A stretch of 39,780 nucleotides of DNA from Methylobacterium sp. Leaf118 (GCF_920984675.1 NZ_CAKLBV010000046.1:1-39780); one strand, 5' to 3'; shown: positions 7,596 through 15,821, numbered from the stretch's first letter. The notes: generated from the letters alone by a model not told the origin. Made by a program: numbers and translations.

Positions 7596-8429
7596 TCAGC
7601 CCCGCGCCAGGGCCCGCAAGGCGGGCTCGCGCAGCGCGCGCGGCGTGGCGATCAGTTCGCCGTGGCGCGGCTCCGGCCGGTTGTAGACCGCCGGCTCCCC
7701 GTCGAGATCGCACACCACGCCCCCCGCCTCGCGCAGGATCAGGTCGGCGGCGGCGAGATCCCAATCCCGCGAATCCTTCGAGACGAGGCCGAGATCGATC
7801 ACGCCCTCGGCCACCCGGGCCAGGCGGAGCGCCAGCGAGGGCACCCGCTCGACCGTCGTCACCGTGGGACGCGGTCCGAGCCGCGCCGCGCCGGCGAGCA
7901 GGCGCTCCTGCATCGGCTTGGGGCCGGTGACCCGTGCGGCTTCGAGCGCCGAACGGTCGGACACCGTGATGGGGGCGCCGTTGAGCGTAGCGCCGCGTCC
8001 CGCCAGAGCCTCGTAGTAATGCCCGGTGGCGGGCGCGAAGACCGCGCCGAGCACCGGCTGGCCGGCCCAGAGCAGGGCGACGGCGATCGACCAGTCGGGA
8101 TGGCCCGAGAGGAAGGCCCGGGTGCCGTCGATCGGATCGACGATCCAGACACGTTCGGCCCCGAGCCGCACGGGATCGTCGATCGTCTCCTCGGAGAGCC
8201 ACGCCGCGCCCGGCTCGAGCTCGGACAGGCGGACCTTGAGGAAGGTATCGACGGCGACATCCGCCTCCGTCACCGGCGAGCCGCCGGCCTTCGACCAGAC
8301 CCGCGCCCGCGTCTGCCCGCCCCGCTCGAACAGCGGCAGGGCGAAGCCGGCGGCCTCGCGCACGGCCTCGCGCATGAGCGGCGCCAGCGCTTCGGCGCGC
8401 GCCCCAGCGGAGGATGTCGTGTCGGTCAT
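7596..8429 (-). CDS. cysQ: Inositol monophosphatase-family phosphatase, CysQ-like
   Basis: A 277-residue protein from ATG 8429, preceded by GGAAG; an upstream in-frame ATG at 8459 adds ten residues. The IMPase metal motifs are complete: WLSEET near 78-83, the signature WIVDPIDGTRAF near 95-106, and DWDLAAADLILREAGG near 220. It is a Mg-dependent, lithium-sensitive fold. The CysQ branch removes the 3' phosphate of PAP/PAPS in sulfur assimilation, and 3'(2'),5'-bisphosphate nucleotidase is the most likely activity. Sugar- or inositol-phosphate phosphatase cannot be excluded from sequence alone. It is divergent from the DUF6101 gene. Confidence 0.82.
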   Translation of the reverse strand: MTDTTSSAGARAEALAPLMREAVREAAGFALPLFERGGQTRARVWSKAGGSPVTEADVAVDTFLKVRLSELEPGAAWLSEETIDDPVRLGAERVWIVDPIDGTRAFLSGHPDWSIAVALLWAGQPVLGAVFAPATGHYYEALAGRGATLNGAPITVSDRSALEAARVTGPKPMQERLLAGAARLGPRPTVTTVERVPSLALRLARVAEGVIDLGLVSKDSRDWDLAAADLILREAGGVVCDLDGEPAVYNRPEPRHGELIATPRALREPALRALARG

Positions 8430-8717
8430 GGGGTTTGCTTCCGGCGGTGCCAGCGTCATGCCGGTGGGGCCCCCGTTCTAAGGGCGAACCTCGCGCAGCC
8501 ACAAGGACGAAGCGCTGCAGGCCAGCCGTGCCGGGAACGGATGCGCCCGGCTTTGCGCGATCGCGGCAAGGGTCCGTTGAGCATTCTGCAGACTTGGGGG
8601 CCGTCCACCATTGCTTAACGCTCGCCCTTAAGGCGCCTTGGGGGGGAGAGTGGGCACTGTGCTTGTCATGACAGCGCGTCCGCAAGAGACCGCGACCAGG
8701 GACATGGCAGAGAACCG

Positions 8718-9221
8718 ATGATGACCTTCGAGATCGCGAACCAGGACTGCCCGGCCGGCCGCGTCGCGGATGCGGCTCCTGCCGCGGTGTCGTTCGCCGC
8801 CACGCCGCTGCCGATCGTCGCCCCCTATGCGCCGGGCACCCGGGCGACCGGCGTGGCGCTCGCCTTCGCCGAAGCCATGGTCGGAGAGGGCGGCCCGGAC
8901 GGCTTCGCCCTGCTCCTCCTCGATGCCGAGGGCGAGGTGCTGATGCGCCTCGGACCGTTCCCGGAGGAGGAGGTGGTGGCCCTGTGGCGCGACGTCACCG
9001 CCAAGGGGGCCCTGGTGCGGATGTTGCTGCGCGAGGATGGCAGCCTCGTGCCGGTCTCCCAGCAGATCGGGCGGCTGGCTCTGGGCAAGAGCCGCCAGCG
9101 CCGCCGCAACGGCTCGCTCAGCGCCCGCCGCCCCCGCTTCCTCGCCCGCCGCAAGGCCACCCGGCTGCCGGCCCGGCCCTGCATCCATCGCGGCGAGAGC
9201 GAGATCATCGCCCGCGGCTAA
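8718..9221 (+). CDS. DUF6101-like protein
   Basis: A 167-residue protein. A beta-rich N-terminal half (TGVALAFAEAM, FALLLLDAEGEVLMRLGPF) is followed by a very basic C-terminus (RQRRRNGSLSARRPRFLARRK), which resembles the Arg-rich tail of DUF6101 proteins of Rhizobiales. The tail could bind nucleic acid or acidic surfaces. The function is unknown. ATG 8718 or the adjacent ATG 8721 could start it. It is divergent from the cysQ-like gene across a 288-bp gap that holds an AAGGCGCCTT palindrome (8630-8639). Confidence 0.6.
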   Translation: MMTFEIANQDCPAGRVADAAPAAVSFAATPLPIVAPYAPGTRATGVALAFAEAMVGEGGPDGFALLLLDAEGEVLMRLGPFPEEEVVALWRDVTAKGALVRMLLREDGSLVPVSQQIGRLALGKSRQRRRNGSLSARRPRFLARRKATRLPARPCIHRGESEIIARG

Positions 9222-9286
9222 GCCGTCGTCCCGGGATCCGGGTCGATCCTCTCCGCTCTCGGGTCCCATTGCTTGTTTCGAGAGCC

Positions 9287-9359
9287 TGATACGGGCTCCG
9301 CTTGATCAAAGCGAAGCCTAAATCCGCCATCCCGAAGGGATCAACCGGATTTGGTCTGA
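9287..9359 (+). repeat. Dispersed palindromic repeat, copy 3 (internally deleted)
   Basis: The left arm of the stem (TGATACGGGCTCCGCTT) is joined to the right-hand hairpin (AATCCGCCATCCCGAAGGGAT...). About 37 bp are missing: the right arm of the first stem and the link. The junction AAAGCGAAGCC fits recombination between two AGCGxAGCC-like sequences of a full copy. Confidence 0.85.
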
Positions 9360-9468
9360 GCCGCCGCCCGGGGCAATGCGCGCGCGGGGAAGCGCCTCAC
9401 GACTGTCCCGATGACCGAGGGGTCTCCCGCCGGCCGCGACGGCGCAGCGGGCATGCCGCCGAAGATCC

Positions 9469-9653
9469 TCAGCCGTTGTCCATCGGCAGGTCGGGCGCCC
9501 GGTCCATCGGCGCGCCGTCATAGCCCTCGAGCCATTCCCGGCGCTCGGACGAACCGCCCGGATAGGGACAGGCGTCCCGGGGGCGCCCCTGGGTCCGGGC
9601 ACGGGCCCGTCGGCAATCGGATCTATGGCGGTGCGGGGATCGGTGTCGCTCAT
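9469..9653 (-). pseudogene. Rmf/CrpP-like gene, apparently frameshifted
   Basis: On the minus strand the frame ending at TGA 9469-9471 reads GRPRDACPYPGGSSERREWLEGYDG, then PMDNG at the end. This is the hallmark of the Rmf/CrpP-related small proteins of Rhizobiales (CPYP, ERxxWLxGYD); ribosome modulation factor itself inactivates ribosomes by dimerisation. This frame has no ATG, GTG or TTG start in reach. A plausible start, ATG 9653 (MSDTDPRTAIDPIADG), lies in another frame. Joining the two needs one extra base around 9610, giving about 61 residues. So this is either a real one-base deletion or a sequence error. The C-terminal family match is good; the broken state is inferred. Confidence 0.55.
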
Positions 9654-9686
9654 GCGCCCGATATGGCGCGGCGCCGCGCGGGAGCC

Positions 9687-9761
9687 ATTCCTGATGCGGC
9701 CCTTCCGGACGCGGCCATGCCGCATGCAGTCATGCCGGACGCGGCCATGCCGGACGCGGTC
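9687..9761. repeat. 15-bp tandem repeat, five units
   Basis: Units of 15 bp at 9687, 9702, 9717, 9732 and 9747 share the form ATGCCGGACGCGGCC with few changes. The array fills the gap between the 3' end of ubiA (stop 9763-9765) and the start of the Rmf/CrpP-like gene. Confidence 0.8.
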
Positions 9762-9762
9762 G

Positions 9763-10704
9763 TCAGAGACTGCGCTGGAGCGCGTCCGCGGCGAGGCCCG
9801 CGAACAGGATCAGGCCGGCATTCCGGTTCGAGCGGAACAACCCGAGCGCCCGGACGCCGTCCTGGGGCGAGAGCCGTGCGACCTGCCAGGCGAGATGGGC
9901 CGAAAAGCCCGCGAGCCCCAGCCAGCCGAGGAGACCCGCGCCAGCGCCCCAGAGCGCCGGCACCATCAGGGCGGCGGCGAGGGCGTAGCAGAGCCCGACC
10001 GCTTGCGTGAGCCGCCCAGCGAACAGCCGGGCCGAGGACTTGATGCCGGCGATGGCGTCGTCCTCGATGTCCTGCACCGCGTAGATCGTGTCGTAGCCGA
10101 CGATCCAGGCCACCGTGCCGGCGTAGAGCCACAGCGCCGGGGCATCGAGCCGGCCGAACACCGCGACCCAGCCCATCAGCGCGCCCCAGGCGAAGGCGAG
10201 GCCGAGCACGCCCTGGGGCAGCGGCATCACCCGCTTCATGAAGGGGTAGATCGCCACCGGGGCAAGCGAGAGCACCCCGACGACGATCGCCGTGCCGTTG
10301 AATTGCAGGAGCACGGCGAGGCCCACCAGGGCCTGCGCCACGAGGAAGACGGCGGCGGCCCGCGCGCTCACCTGCCCCGAGGGCAGCGGGCGCGAGCGGG
10401 TGCGCTCCACCTGCGCGTCGAGGTCGCGGTCGGCGATGTCGTTGTAGGTCGAGCCGGCGCCGCGCATCGCCACCGCGCCGATCAGGAACAGGGCGAGATG
10501 GAGCGGGTCGGGCGGGCGGGCGCCCGCGATCCCGGCGAGGGCGGCCGACCACCAGCACGGCAGCAGCAGGAGCCACCAGCCGACCGGCCGCTCGATCCGG
10601 GCGAGGCGGAGATAGGGCCGGGCCGGCGCCGGCGCGAGCCGGTCGACCCAATGGCCGGCGACCGCGTCGGCGACGCGGCCGGCAGGCTCGGAGTGGGGAC
10701 GCAA
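9763..10704 (-). CDS. ubiA: 4-hydroxybenzoate polyprenyltransferase
   Basis: A 313-residue integral membrane prenyltransferase. The first Asp-rich motif NDIADRDLD is at 88-96, followed by RTRSRPLPSG at 101-110. The second, YAVQDIEDD, is at 208-216, followed by GIKSSARLF. Between and after them are eight or nine hydrophobic helices, including WWLLLLPCWWSAALAGIAG at 43-61. It attaches the polyprenyl tail to 4-hydroxybenzoate in ubiquinone synthesis, at the inner membrane. The start appears to be TTG 10704, 26 bp after the stop of the upstream exported protein, so the two are likely co-transcribed. The family length is usual. Confidence 0.93.
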   Translation of the reverse strand: MRPHSEPAGRVADAVAGHWVDRLAPAPARPYLRLARIERPVGWWLLLLPCWWSAALAGIAGARPPDPLHLALFLIGAVAMRGAGSTYNDIADRDLDAQVERTRSRPLPSGQVSARAAAVFLVAQALVGLAVLLQFNGTAIVVGVLSLAPVAIYPFMKRVMPLPQGVLGLAFAWGALMGWVAVFGRLDAPALWLYAGTVAWIVGYDTIYAVQDIEDDAIAGIKSSARLFAGRLTQAVGLCYALAAALMVPALWGAGAGLLGWLGLAGFSAHLAWQVARLSPQDGVRALGLFRSNRNAGLILFAGLAADALQRSL

Positions 10705-10729
10705 CGCGGGGACGCGGGCGAGGCGCGGC

Positions 10730-11359
10730 TTACAGCGCCCCTTGCGGCATCTTGAAGCTGCCGCTCAGGCCGGGACCGCCGAGGAGGCCGCCATTGCCGC
10801 CGCCGTTCTGCGCCTGGGCCTTGGCCTGGGCCTCCATCTTGGTGACCTGGGCCGCCATGCCGCACACCTTGGTGCGGATCGCCCCGACCTTGTTGTGGTC
10901 GGCCTTGAAGCCCTCGGCGAAGGAATCGGGGATCGAGCACCAATCCTTGTTGGCGGTGATCCACTTGATGCCGGCGGTGCCGTTCGCCTGGAGCTGCCCG
11001 AACAGGGCACAGGCCGCCTGCGGGGTCATCTTCTGCTTGGAGTTCGAGGCCGAGTTGGCCTTGCCCACGAGGTTCTTGCGCTCGATCAGGGTCTTCTGGA
11101 TGGCGCCGCAATCCGTGCCGGCCTGGATCGGCGCGGCGGGGGCCGGGGCCGTGGCGGCCGGGCTCGGCATGCTCATGGGCGCCGGCATGGCGGGCGCGCC
11201 GGCCGAAGGCGCCGGCTCGGCCGGAGCGTTCATGGAGGGGGCGGGCATCGTCCCGAAGGCGCTCTGGGCGAGCGCCGGGCCGGCGAGCAGGGCGAGGCCT
11301 GCGAGCGAGCCGGCGAGCGCGGCGGCAACCTTCGACGATGCGGCAGACAATGCAGTCAT
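10730..11359 (-). CDS. Exported hypothetical protein with Cys-containing alpha domain
   Basis: A 209-residue protein. It has a Sec signal peptide (hydrophobic LAGLALLAGPALA, cleavage after AQS-like at about 32), then a Pro/Ala/Met-rich linker at 40-80, then a conserved-looking helical domain (DCGAIQKTLIERKNL, KMTPQAACALFGQL, IKWITANKDWCSIPDSFAEGFK, VCGMAAQVTKMEAQAKAQ) with four Cys that could form disulphides. It ends in a Gly/Asn-rich tail. Probably periplasmic, of unknown function; similar proteins occur widely in Rhizobiales as hypotheticals. ATG 11359 has AGGA upstream. It lies 25 bp before ubiA in the same direction. Confidence 0.7.
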   Translation of the reverse strand: MTALSAASSKVAAALAGSLAGLALLAGPALAQSAFGTMPAPSMNAPAEPAPSAGAPAMPAPMSMPSPAATAPAPAAPIQAGTDCGAIQKTLIERKNLVGKANSASNSKQKMTPQAACALFGQLQANGTAGIKWITANKDWCSIPDSFAEGFKADHNKVGAIRTKVCGMAAQVTKMEAQAKAQAQNGGGNGGLLGGPGLSGSFKMPQGAL

Positions 11360-11638
11360 TGGGCTCGGTCCTTCTCCCCGATGCCGCGACGGGTGTTGAC
11401 CCCGATCCCGCAGCGTCCGCCCGGCGCCTCTCCCCGGCGCGGTGCGCGCCTCGGGAATCGGCGAAAGGCTTCACGATGTTTCGATGTCCCCGTTCCTGCA
11501 TGGGAATGTGGCGCCAATGGTGCTTTGGGGCGCACGAGGCCCGGAACCGTGGGCAATCGTCGGAAAATCGGGGCATGTTGCCGTTCCGCATCACCTCGGC
11601 CGATTGACAGGCCGCGAGCGCCACGCGACGAGGCCGGC

Positions 11639-12388
11639 ATGGCCCTCTACGACTTCACCGCGCCGCGCCTCTACGTCGAGGCGGATCTGGCGGAGGGGCG
11701 CGTCCTGCCGCTGGAGCGGGCGCAGGCGAACTACCTGCTCACCGTCCTGCGCAAGACGGACGGCGAGCCGGTGCTGCTGTTCAACGGCCGCGACGGCGAG
11801 TGGCGCGCCGAGATTTTTCCCAACGGCCGCAAGAGCGCCGACCTGAGGATCGTGGAGCGGACGCGCCCCCAGCCGGCCCCGCCCGACCTGCACTACCTGT
11901 TCGCGCCCCTGAAGACCGGGCGGCTCGACTACATGGCCCAGAAGGCGGTGGAGATGGGGGCCGGCACGCTGCGGCCGGTCCTCACGCGCTTCACCCAGGG
12001 CGAGCGGATCAAGCTCGACCGCCTGCGCGCCAACGCCATCGAGGCCGCCGAGCAATGCGGCATCCTGGCGATCCCCGCCGTCGTCGAGCCGGAGCGCCTG
12101 CCCGCGGCGCTCGCCGCCCTGGAGCCCGAGCGCCTGCTGGTGTTCTGCGACGAGGACGCCCCCGTCGCCGATCCGGTCGCGGCGCTCCGCGGCGCCACGG
12201 ACGGACAAACCCCGCCGCTCGCCGTGCTGGTCGGCCCCGAGGGCGGGTTTCACGAAGAGGAGCGCGCCCTGATCGCCGCGCGGCCGAACACGGTGGCGCT
12301 CTCGCTCGGGCCGCGCATCCTGCGGGCCGACACCGCGGCGGTGGCCGTCATGGCGCTGGTGCAGGCGGTGCTCGGCGACGCGCGCTGA
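11639..12388 (+). CDS. rsmE: 16S rRNA (uracil-1498-N3)-methyltransferase
   Basis: A 249-residue SPOUT methyltransferase. The N-terminal PUA-like part includes ANYLLTVLRKTDGEPVLLFNGRDGEW (30-55). The catalytic SPOUT knot is shown by LLVFCDED (166-173), VLVGPEGGF (196-204) and LSLGPRILRADTA (221-233), which bind S-adenosylmethionine. It methylates U1498 at N3 in helix 44 of 16S rRNA in the assembled 30S subunit. ATG 11639 has GAGG upstream. Its neighbours are ubiA (divergent) and gshA (downstream); rsmE next to gshA is common in alphaproteobacteria as I recall it. Confidence 0.94.
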   Translation: MALYDFTAPRLYVEADLAEGRVLPLERAQANYLLTVLRKTDGEPVLLFNGRDGEWRAEIFPNGRKSADLRIVERTRPQPAPPDLHYLFAPLKTGRLDYMAQKAVEMGAGTLRPVLTRFTQGERIKLDRLRANAIEAAEQCGILAIPAVVEPERLPAALAALEPERLLVFCDEDAPVADPVAALRGATDGQTPPLAVLVGPEGGFHEEERALIAARPNTVALSLGPRILRADTAAVAVMALVQAVLGDAR

Positions 12389-12748
12389 CGAGCGCGGATC
12401 GGAGTGAGGGACCATGCGCGTGAGCAGGCCCGACGACGATCCAGGGGATCGCGACGGCGCGGCACCGGGCGCGAGGCGCACCGGAATCACCGCGACGGTC
12501 CCTGCGGGTCCTCCACCGAGACGGCACGGCCTCGACGGGCGGCCCGCGACCGGCAGCGCCCTGCCGGTCCCTGCCCCCGCCGTCATGCCCGATCCGTAAC
12601 ATGCCCGATCCGTAAAGCGCCCCCGCGTTGTCGGCCCTTGCGGCCTGCTCTAAGGACACGACATCTGCGGCGCGGCCGATCGCGGGCCCGGTCATCCGAT
12701 CGGGCCTTTTTTCGCGCCTGCCCCTCCACCGGCTCGACGAGGCAGCGC
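12389..12748 (+). other. Gap between rsmE and gshA with a doubtful 61-codon ORF
   Basis: A frame from ATG 12414 to 12599 has a fair ribosome site (GGAGTGAGGGACC). Its product is a low-complexity Arg/Pro/Gly/Ala peptide with no recognisable feature, so I do not call it a gene. The rest of the gap holds the terminator at 12685 and the short gshA leader. Confidence 0.4.
12685..12712 (+). terminator. Intrinsic terminator just upstream of gshA
   Basis: GGCCCG (12685-12690), a 10-base interval, CGGGCC (12701-12706), then six T residues. Two inner pairs (G-T, T-A) may extend the stem. It ends 36 bp before the gshA ATG. It could end rsmE mRNA or act as an attenuator for gshA. Confidence 0.75.
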
Positions 12749-14119
12749 ATGGCGCGCGACACGTCCGACACGACCCCGCTGACCTCGCGGGACGAACTGA
12801 TCGCGTGGTTTGCCGACGGCGAGAAGCCGGCGGCGCGCTTCGCGCTGGGCACCGAGCACGAGAAGATCCCGTTCTACACGGCCGACCATTCTCCGGTGCC
12901 CTACGAGGGCGAGCGCGGCATCCGCGCGCTGCTGGACAACCTCGGCCGCGAGACCGGCTGGGAGCCGATCCTCGACGCCGGCACCATCATCGGGCTCGCG
13001 GGGCCCGAGGGCGGCGGGGCGATCTCGATCGAGCCGGGCGGGCAGTTCGAGTTGTCCGGGGCGCCGCTGGCCGACGTGCACGCCACCGCGGCGGAGCTCG
13101 ACGAGCATCTCGCGGCGACCGCGCGGGCGGCCGAGCCCCTCGGCATCGGCTTTCTCGACCTCGGCATGAGCCCGAAATGGACGCGCGAGGGCACGCCGTT
13201 CATGCCCAAGAGCCGCTACCGCATCATGCGGGGCTACATGCCGAAGGTGGGCAGCCTCGGCCTCGACATGATGCTGCGCACCGCGACCGTGCAGGTGAAC
13301 GTCGATTTCTCCTCCGAGACCGACATGGTGCGCAAGCTGCGCGTCGGCCTCGCCCTCCAGCCGGTGGCGACCGCCTTGTTCGCCAACTCGCCCTTCACCG
13401 ACGGGCGGCCCAACGGCTTCCTGTCGCGTCGCTCCGAGATCTGGCGCGACACCGACGGCGACCGCACCGGCATGTTCCCGCAGGCCTTCGAGCCGGGTTT
13501 CGGCTATGAGGCCTATGCCGACTGGCTGCTCGACGTGCCGATGTACTTCGTGAAGCGCGGCGAGACCTACCACGACGTCTCCGGCGCCTCGTTCCGCGAC
13601 CTGATGGAGGGGCGGCTGCCCCAGCTTCCGGGCGAGCGGGCCACCGTGTCGGATTGGGCCAACCACGCCTCGACCGTCTTCCCCGAGGTGCGCCTGAAGC
13701 GCTTCCTCGAGATGCGCGGCGCCGATGTCGGCGGCCCGGCCATGATCGCCGCGCAGACGGCCCTCTGGGCCGGCCTCCTCTACGACGAGACGGCGCTGTC
13801 CGCCGCCTGGGACCTCGTGCGGGGCTGGACGGCCGCCGAGCGCGAATCGTTGCGCGCCGCCGTGCCCCGGCTCGGTCTCGCCGCCAGCATCGGCGGGCGC
13901 AGCCTCGGCGCCGTGGCCGCGGAAGCGCTGGCCATCGCCCGCGCCGGGTTGCAGGCGCGGCGGCGGCGCGACGGGGCCGGGCGGGACGAAGCCGTCTATC
14001 TTCAGCCCCTCGAAGCCATCGTCGCCGCGGGCCAGAGCCGGGCCGAACGGCTCCTGGCCGCCTACGAGGGGCCATGGGAGAAATGCGTGGAACCGGCCTT
14101 CACCGACTGCACGTTCTGA
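12749..14119 (+). CDS. gshA: Glutamate--cysteine ligase
   Basis: A 456-residue enzyme for the first step of glutathione synthesis: ATP-dependent joining of Glu and Cys by a gamma bond, in the cytosol. It belongs to the plant/alphaproteobacterial type (GCS2-like). FALGTEHEKIPF at 31-42 and the acidic ISIEPGGQFELSG near 92-104 are ATP/Mg ligands. Then follow the family blocks GFLDLGMSPKWTREGTPFMPKSRYRIM, TATVQVNVDFSSETDM and ANSPFTDGRPNGFLSRRSEIW, and FPEVRLKRFLEMRGAD further on. The length is normal. The ATG is set by these conserved residues; upstream in-frame sequence is Arg-rich and non-coding in look. A terminator lies directly upstream, so it must have its own promoter or be attenuated. 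Confidence 0.95.
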   Translation: MARDTSDTTPLTSRDELIAWFADGEKPAARFALGTEHEKIPFYTADHSPVPYEGERGIRALLDNLGRETGWEPILDAGTIIGLAGPEGGGAISIEPGGQFELSGAPLADVHATAAELDEHLAATARAAEPLGIGFLDLGMSPKWTREGTPFMPKSRYRIMRGYMPKVGSLGLDMMLRTATVQVNVDFSSETDMVRKLRVGLALQPVATALFANSPFTDGRPNGFLSRRSEIWRDTDGDRTGMFPQAFEPGFGYEAYADWLLDVPMYFVKRGETYHDVSGASFRDLMEGRLPQLPGERATVSDWANHASTVFPEVRLKRFLEMRGADVGGPAMIAAQTALWAGLLYDETALSAAWDLVRGWTAAERESLRAAVPRLGLAASIGGRSLGAVAAEALAIARAGLQARRRRDGAGRDEAVYLQPLEAIVAAGQSRAERLLAAYEGPWEKCVEPAFTDCTF

Positions 14120-14268
14120 GGGGCGTCCCGATCCCGGAAAAGCCGCGCGTCGAGGCCGGGATGTGTGGCGCGGCACACCGCGATGAAGGCGCAAGCTTGG
14201 CCGGACGGAACGCTTCGGCCGCGCGATGGTTCCTGAACGTGCTCGTGACACTTCAGGAGAACGCAGCC

Positions 14269-14697
14269 ATGTCGCGCATCACGACCCTGACGCTTGCCGG
14301 CCTCGCCGCCACCGCGGTGACCGTCGTCGGGACCGCGCCCGCCGCCCAGGCGGCCCCGCTTCCGGCCATGACCGGGGACGCGGTCGGCGGAGCCAAGACC
14401 ACGGTCGATCACGTCGGCTGGCGCCGGGGTTCCTACGGCGGCTATCGCGGCCCGCGCTACGGCTACGGATACGGCTATCGCCGCCGCAACGTCGGCGGCG
14501 CCCTGTTCGCCGGCGCGGCCCTCGGCCTGATCGGCGGCGCCATCGCGGCCAGCGCCGCCCCGCGCTACGGCTATGACGGGGGGTATGGCGGTTACGGCTA
14601 CGCCCGCCCGGTCTATTACGGCGGCTATGGCGGATACGGCTACCGCCCCGCCTACGGCTACGGCTATCCGTCCTACGGCGCCTATTACGGCTGGTGA
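14269..14697 (+). CDS. Exported Gly/Tyr-rich protein
   Basis: A 142-residue protein. It has a signal peptide (SRITTLTLAGLAATAVTVVGTAPAAQAAP) with likely cleavage after AQA at about 28. A short polar part is followed by Gly/Tyr repeats (YGGYRGPRYGYGYGYRRR), one hydrophobic Gly-rich segment (ALFAGAALGLIGGAIAASAA) and a tail of repeated YGGYGGYGY-like units. A glycine-zipper membrane segment in an exported protein suggests an outer-membrane or surface role; the function is unknown. AGGAGA precedes ATG 14269. It is followed by the terminator at 14749. Confidence 0.65.
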   Translation: MSRITTLTLAGLAATAVTVVGTAPAAQAAPLPAMTGDAVGGAKTTVDHVGWRRGSYGGYRGPRYGYGYGYRRRNVGGALFAGAALGLIGGAIAASAAPRYGYDGGYGGYGYARPVYYGGYGGYGYRPAYGYGYPSYGAYYGW

Positions 14698-14748
14698 CGT
14701 CGCCGGCTCCGGCCGTCGCCCAGGAACTCACCCGGACCGTCACCCAGG

Positions 14749-14784
14749 AACCCCGCCGGCCATGCAGGCCGACGGGGTTCTTTC
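14749..14784 (+). terminator. Intrinsic terminator after the Gly/Tyr-rich gene
   Basis: AACCCCG-C-CGGCC (14749-14761) pairs with GGCCG-A-CGGGGTT (14767-14779) with one C/A mismatch, then CTTT. Its end is only 20 bp before the ATG of the TusA-like gene. Confidence 0.7.
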
Positions 14785-14803
14785 GTGTTATGCGCCCGGC
14801 CGC

Positions 14804-15058
14804 ATGTCCGGACCTCTCGCCCCCTCCCCGGTCGAACTCGACCTGACCGGCCTCAAATGCCCCCTGCCGACCTTGCGCACGCGCAAGGCCCTGCGCGCGC
14901 TGGCCCCCGGGGCGCGACTCCGCGTCTCCTGCACCGACCCGCTCTCGGGCATCGACATCCCCAATCTCGTGCGCGAGGAAGGCGCCGCGCTGGAAGCGCA
15001 GGAGCGTGACGGGCCCGTCTTCCGCTTCCTGATCCGCCGCGCGCCCGGCACCCGATGA
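14804..15058 (+). CDS. TusA-family sulfur carrier protein
   Basis: An 84-residue protein with the TusA fold: ELDLTGLKCPLPTLRTRKAL, where Cys19 in the CPxP motif is the sulfur-carrying residue, then ARLRVSCTDPLSGIDIPNLVREEG and a final strand VFRFLIRR. Members pass persulfide sulfur in tRNA thiolation, cofactor synthesis or sulfur oxidation; which route is used here cannot be told. It is cytosolic. The start at ATG 14804 gives the usual length; an in-frame ATG at 14762 lies inside the terminator loop and is less likely. The Nudix gene follows at 61 bp in the same direction. Confidence 0.88.
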   Translation: MSGPLAPSPVELDLTGLKCPLPTLRTRKALRALAPGARLRVSCTDPLSGIDIPNLVREEGAALEAQERDGPVFRFLIRRAPGTR

Positions 15059-15119
15059 CGCCCCCGACGGCGAGCAAGCCCGACGGCAAGTGATCCCGAC
15101 GGCAAGTGATGGAGAGGCC

Positions 15120-15701
15120 ATGCCCCCCGAAAGCCCGGCTCCCCGGATCCGCAGCACCCGCACCGTCCACGACGGTTGGGCGAGCTTCCTCATCGCCGAC
15201 GTGACCCTGCCCGACGGACACGCGGTCACCCGCGAGATCGAGGATCACGGCGAGGCGGTGGCGGTGCTGCCCTACGATCCCGAGCGCAGGGTCGCCCTGG
15301 TGATCCGCCAGTTCCGGACGCCCCCGTTCTTCGCCGCGGGCCTGCCGGAGCTGCTGGAGGTACCGGCCGGCCTCCTCGACGAGGCCGACCCGCAGGAGGG
15401 CGCCCGCCGGGAGGCCTTCGAGGAGACCGGCCTGCGGCTCGGCCCCCTCGATCCGGTGGCGACGGTCTGGACCATGCCCGGCGTCTCGACGGAGCGGATG
15501 CACCTGTTCCTGGCGGCCTATGCGCCCGCCGACCGCACCGGCGCGGGCGGCGGACTCGCCGAGGAGCACGAGGGCATCACCGTCCTGGAAATGCCGCTCG
15601 CCGAACTCGCCGCCCGGGCGGAGGCGGGGGATCTCTCCGACATGAAGACCTACACCCTCCTTCTCGCCCTGCGCCTGCGCCGGCCCGAGCTTTTCGCCTG
15701 A
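15120..15701 (+). CDS. Nudix hydrolase, NudK-like
   Basis: A 193-residue protein. The Nudix box runs from Gly84 (GLLDEADPQEGARREAFEETG), with RExxEExG complete. The spacing between the first Gly and the RE pair is one residue shorter than the general consensus, as in E. coli NudK. The upstream block VALVIRQFRTPPF and the Glu-rich PELLEVPAG also fit the ADP-ribose/GDP-mannose pyrophosphatase branch. It would split nucleoside diphosphate-sugars with Mg. Ribosome site GGAGAGG precedes ATG 15120. The substrate is inferred only. Confidence 0.8.
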   Translation: MPPESPAPRIRSTRTVHDGWASFLIADVTLPDGHAVTREIEDHGEAVAVLPYDPERRVALVIRQFRTPPFFAAGLPELLEVPAGLLDEADPQEGARREAFEETGLRLGPLDPVATVWTMPGVSTERMHLFLAAYAPADRTGAGGGLAEEHEGITVLEMPLAELAARAEAGDLSDMKTYTLLLALRLRRPELFA

Positions 15702-15821
15702 GGCGGCCATGGCGGCGCCGCGAAGCCTTGCAGGCCGGGCCGCAGGGCCTATCATCCCTTCCGGCGGACCGGGCCGACCCGTCCATCGGAAACAGCGCCC
15801 CGCCGTCCGGGAGATGCCCTC

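Noticed and set aside
12414..12599. 61-codon ORF between rsmE and gshA
   Set aside because: It has a fair ribosome site but a low-complexity product with no feature; kept only as a note in the gap entry.
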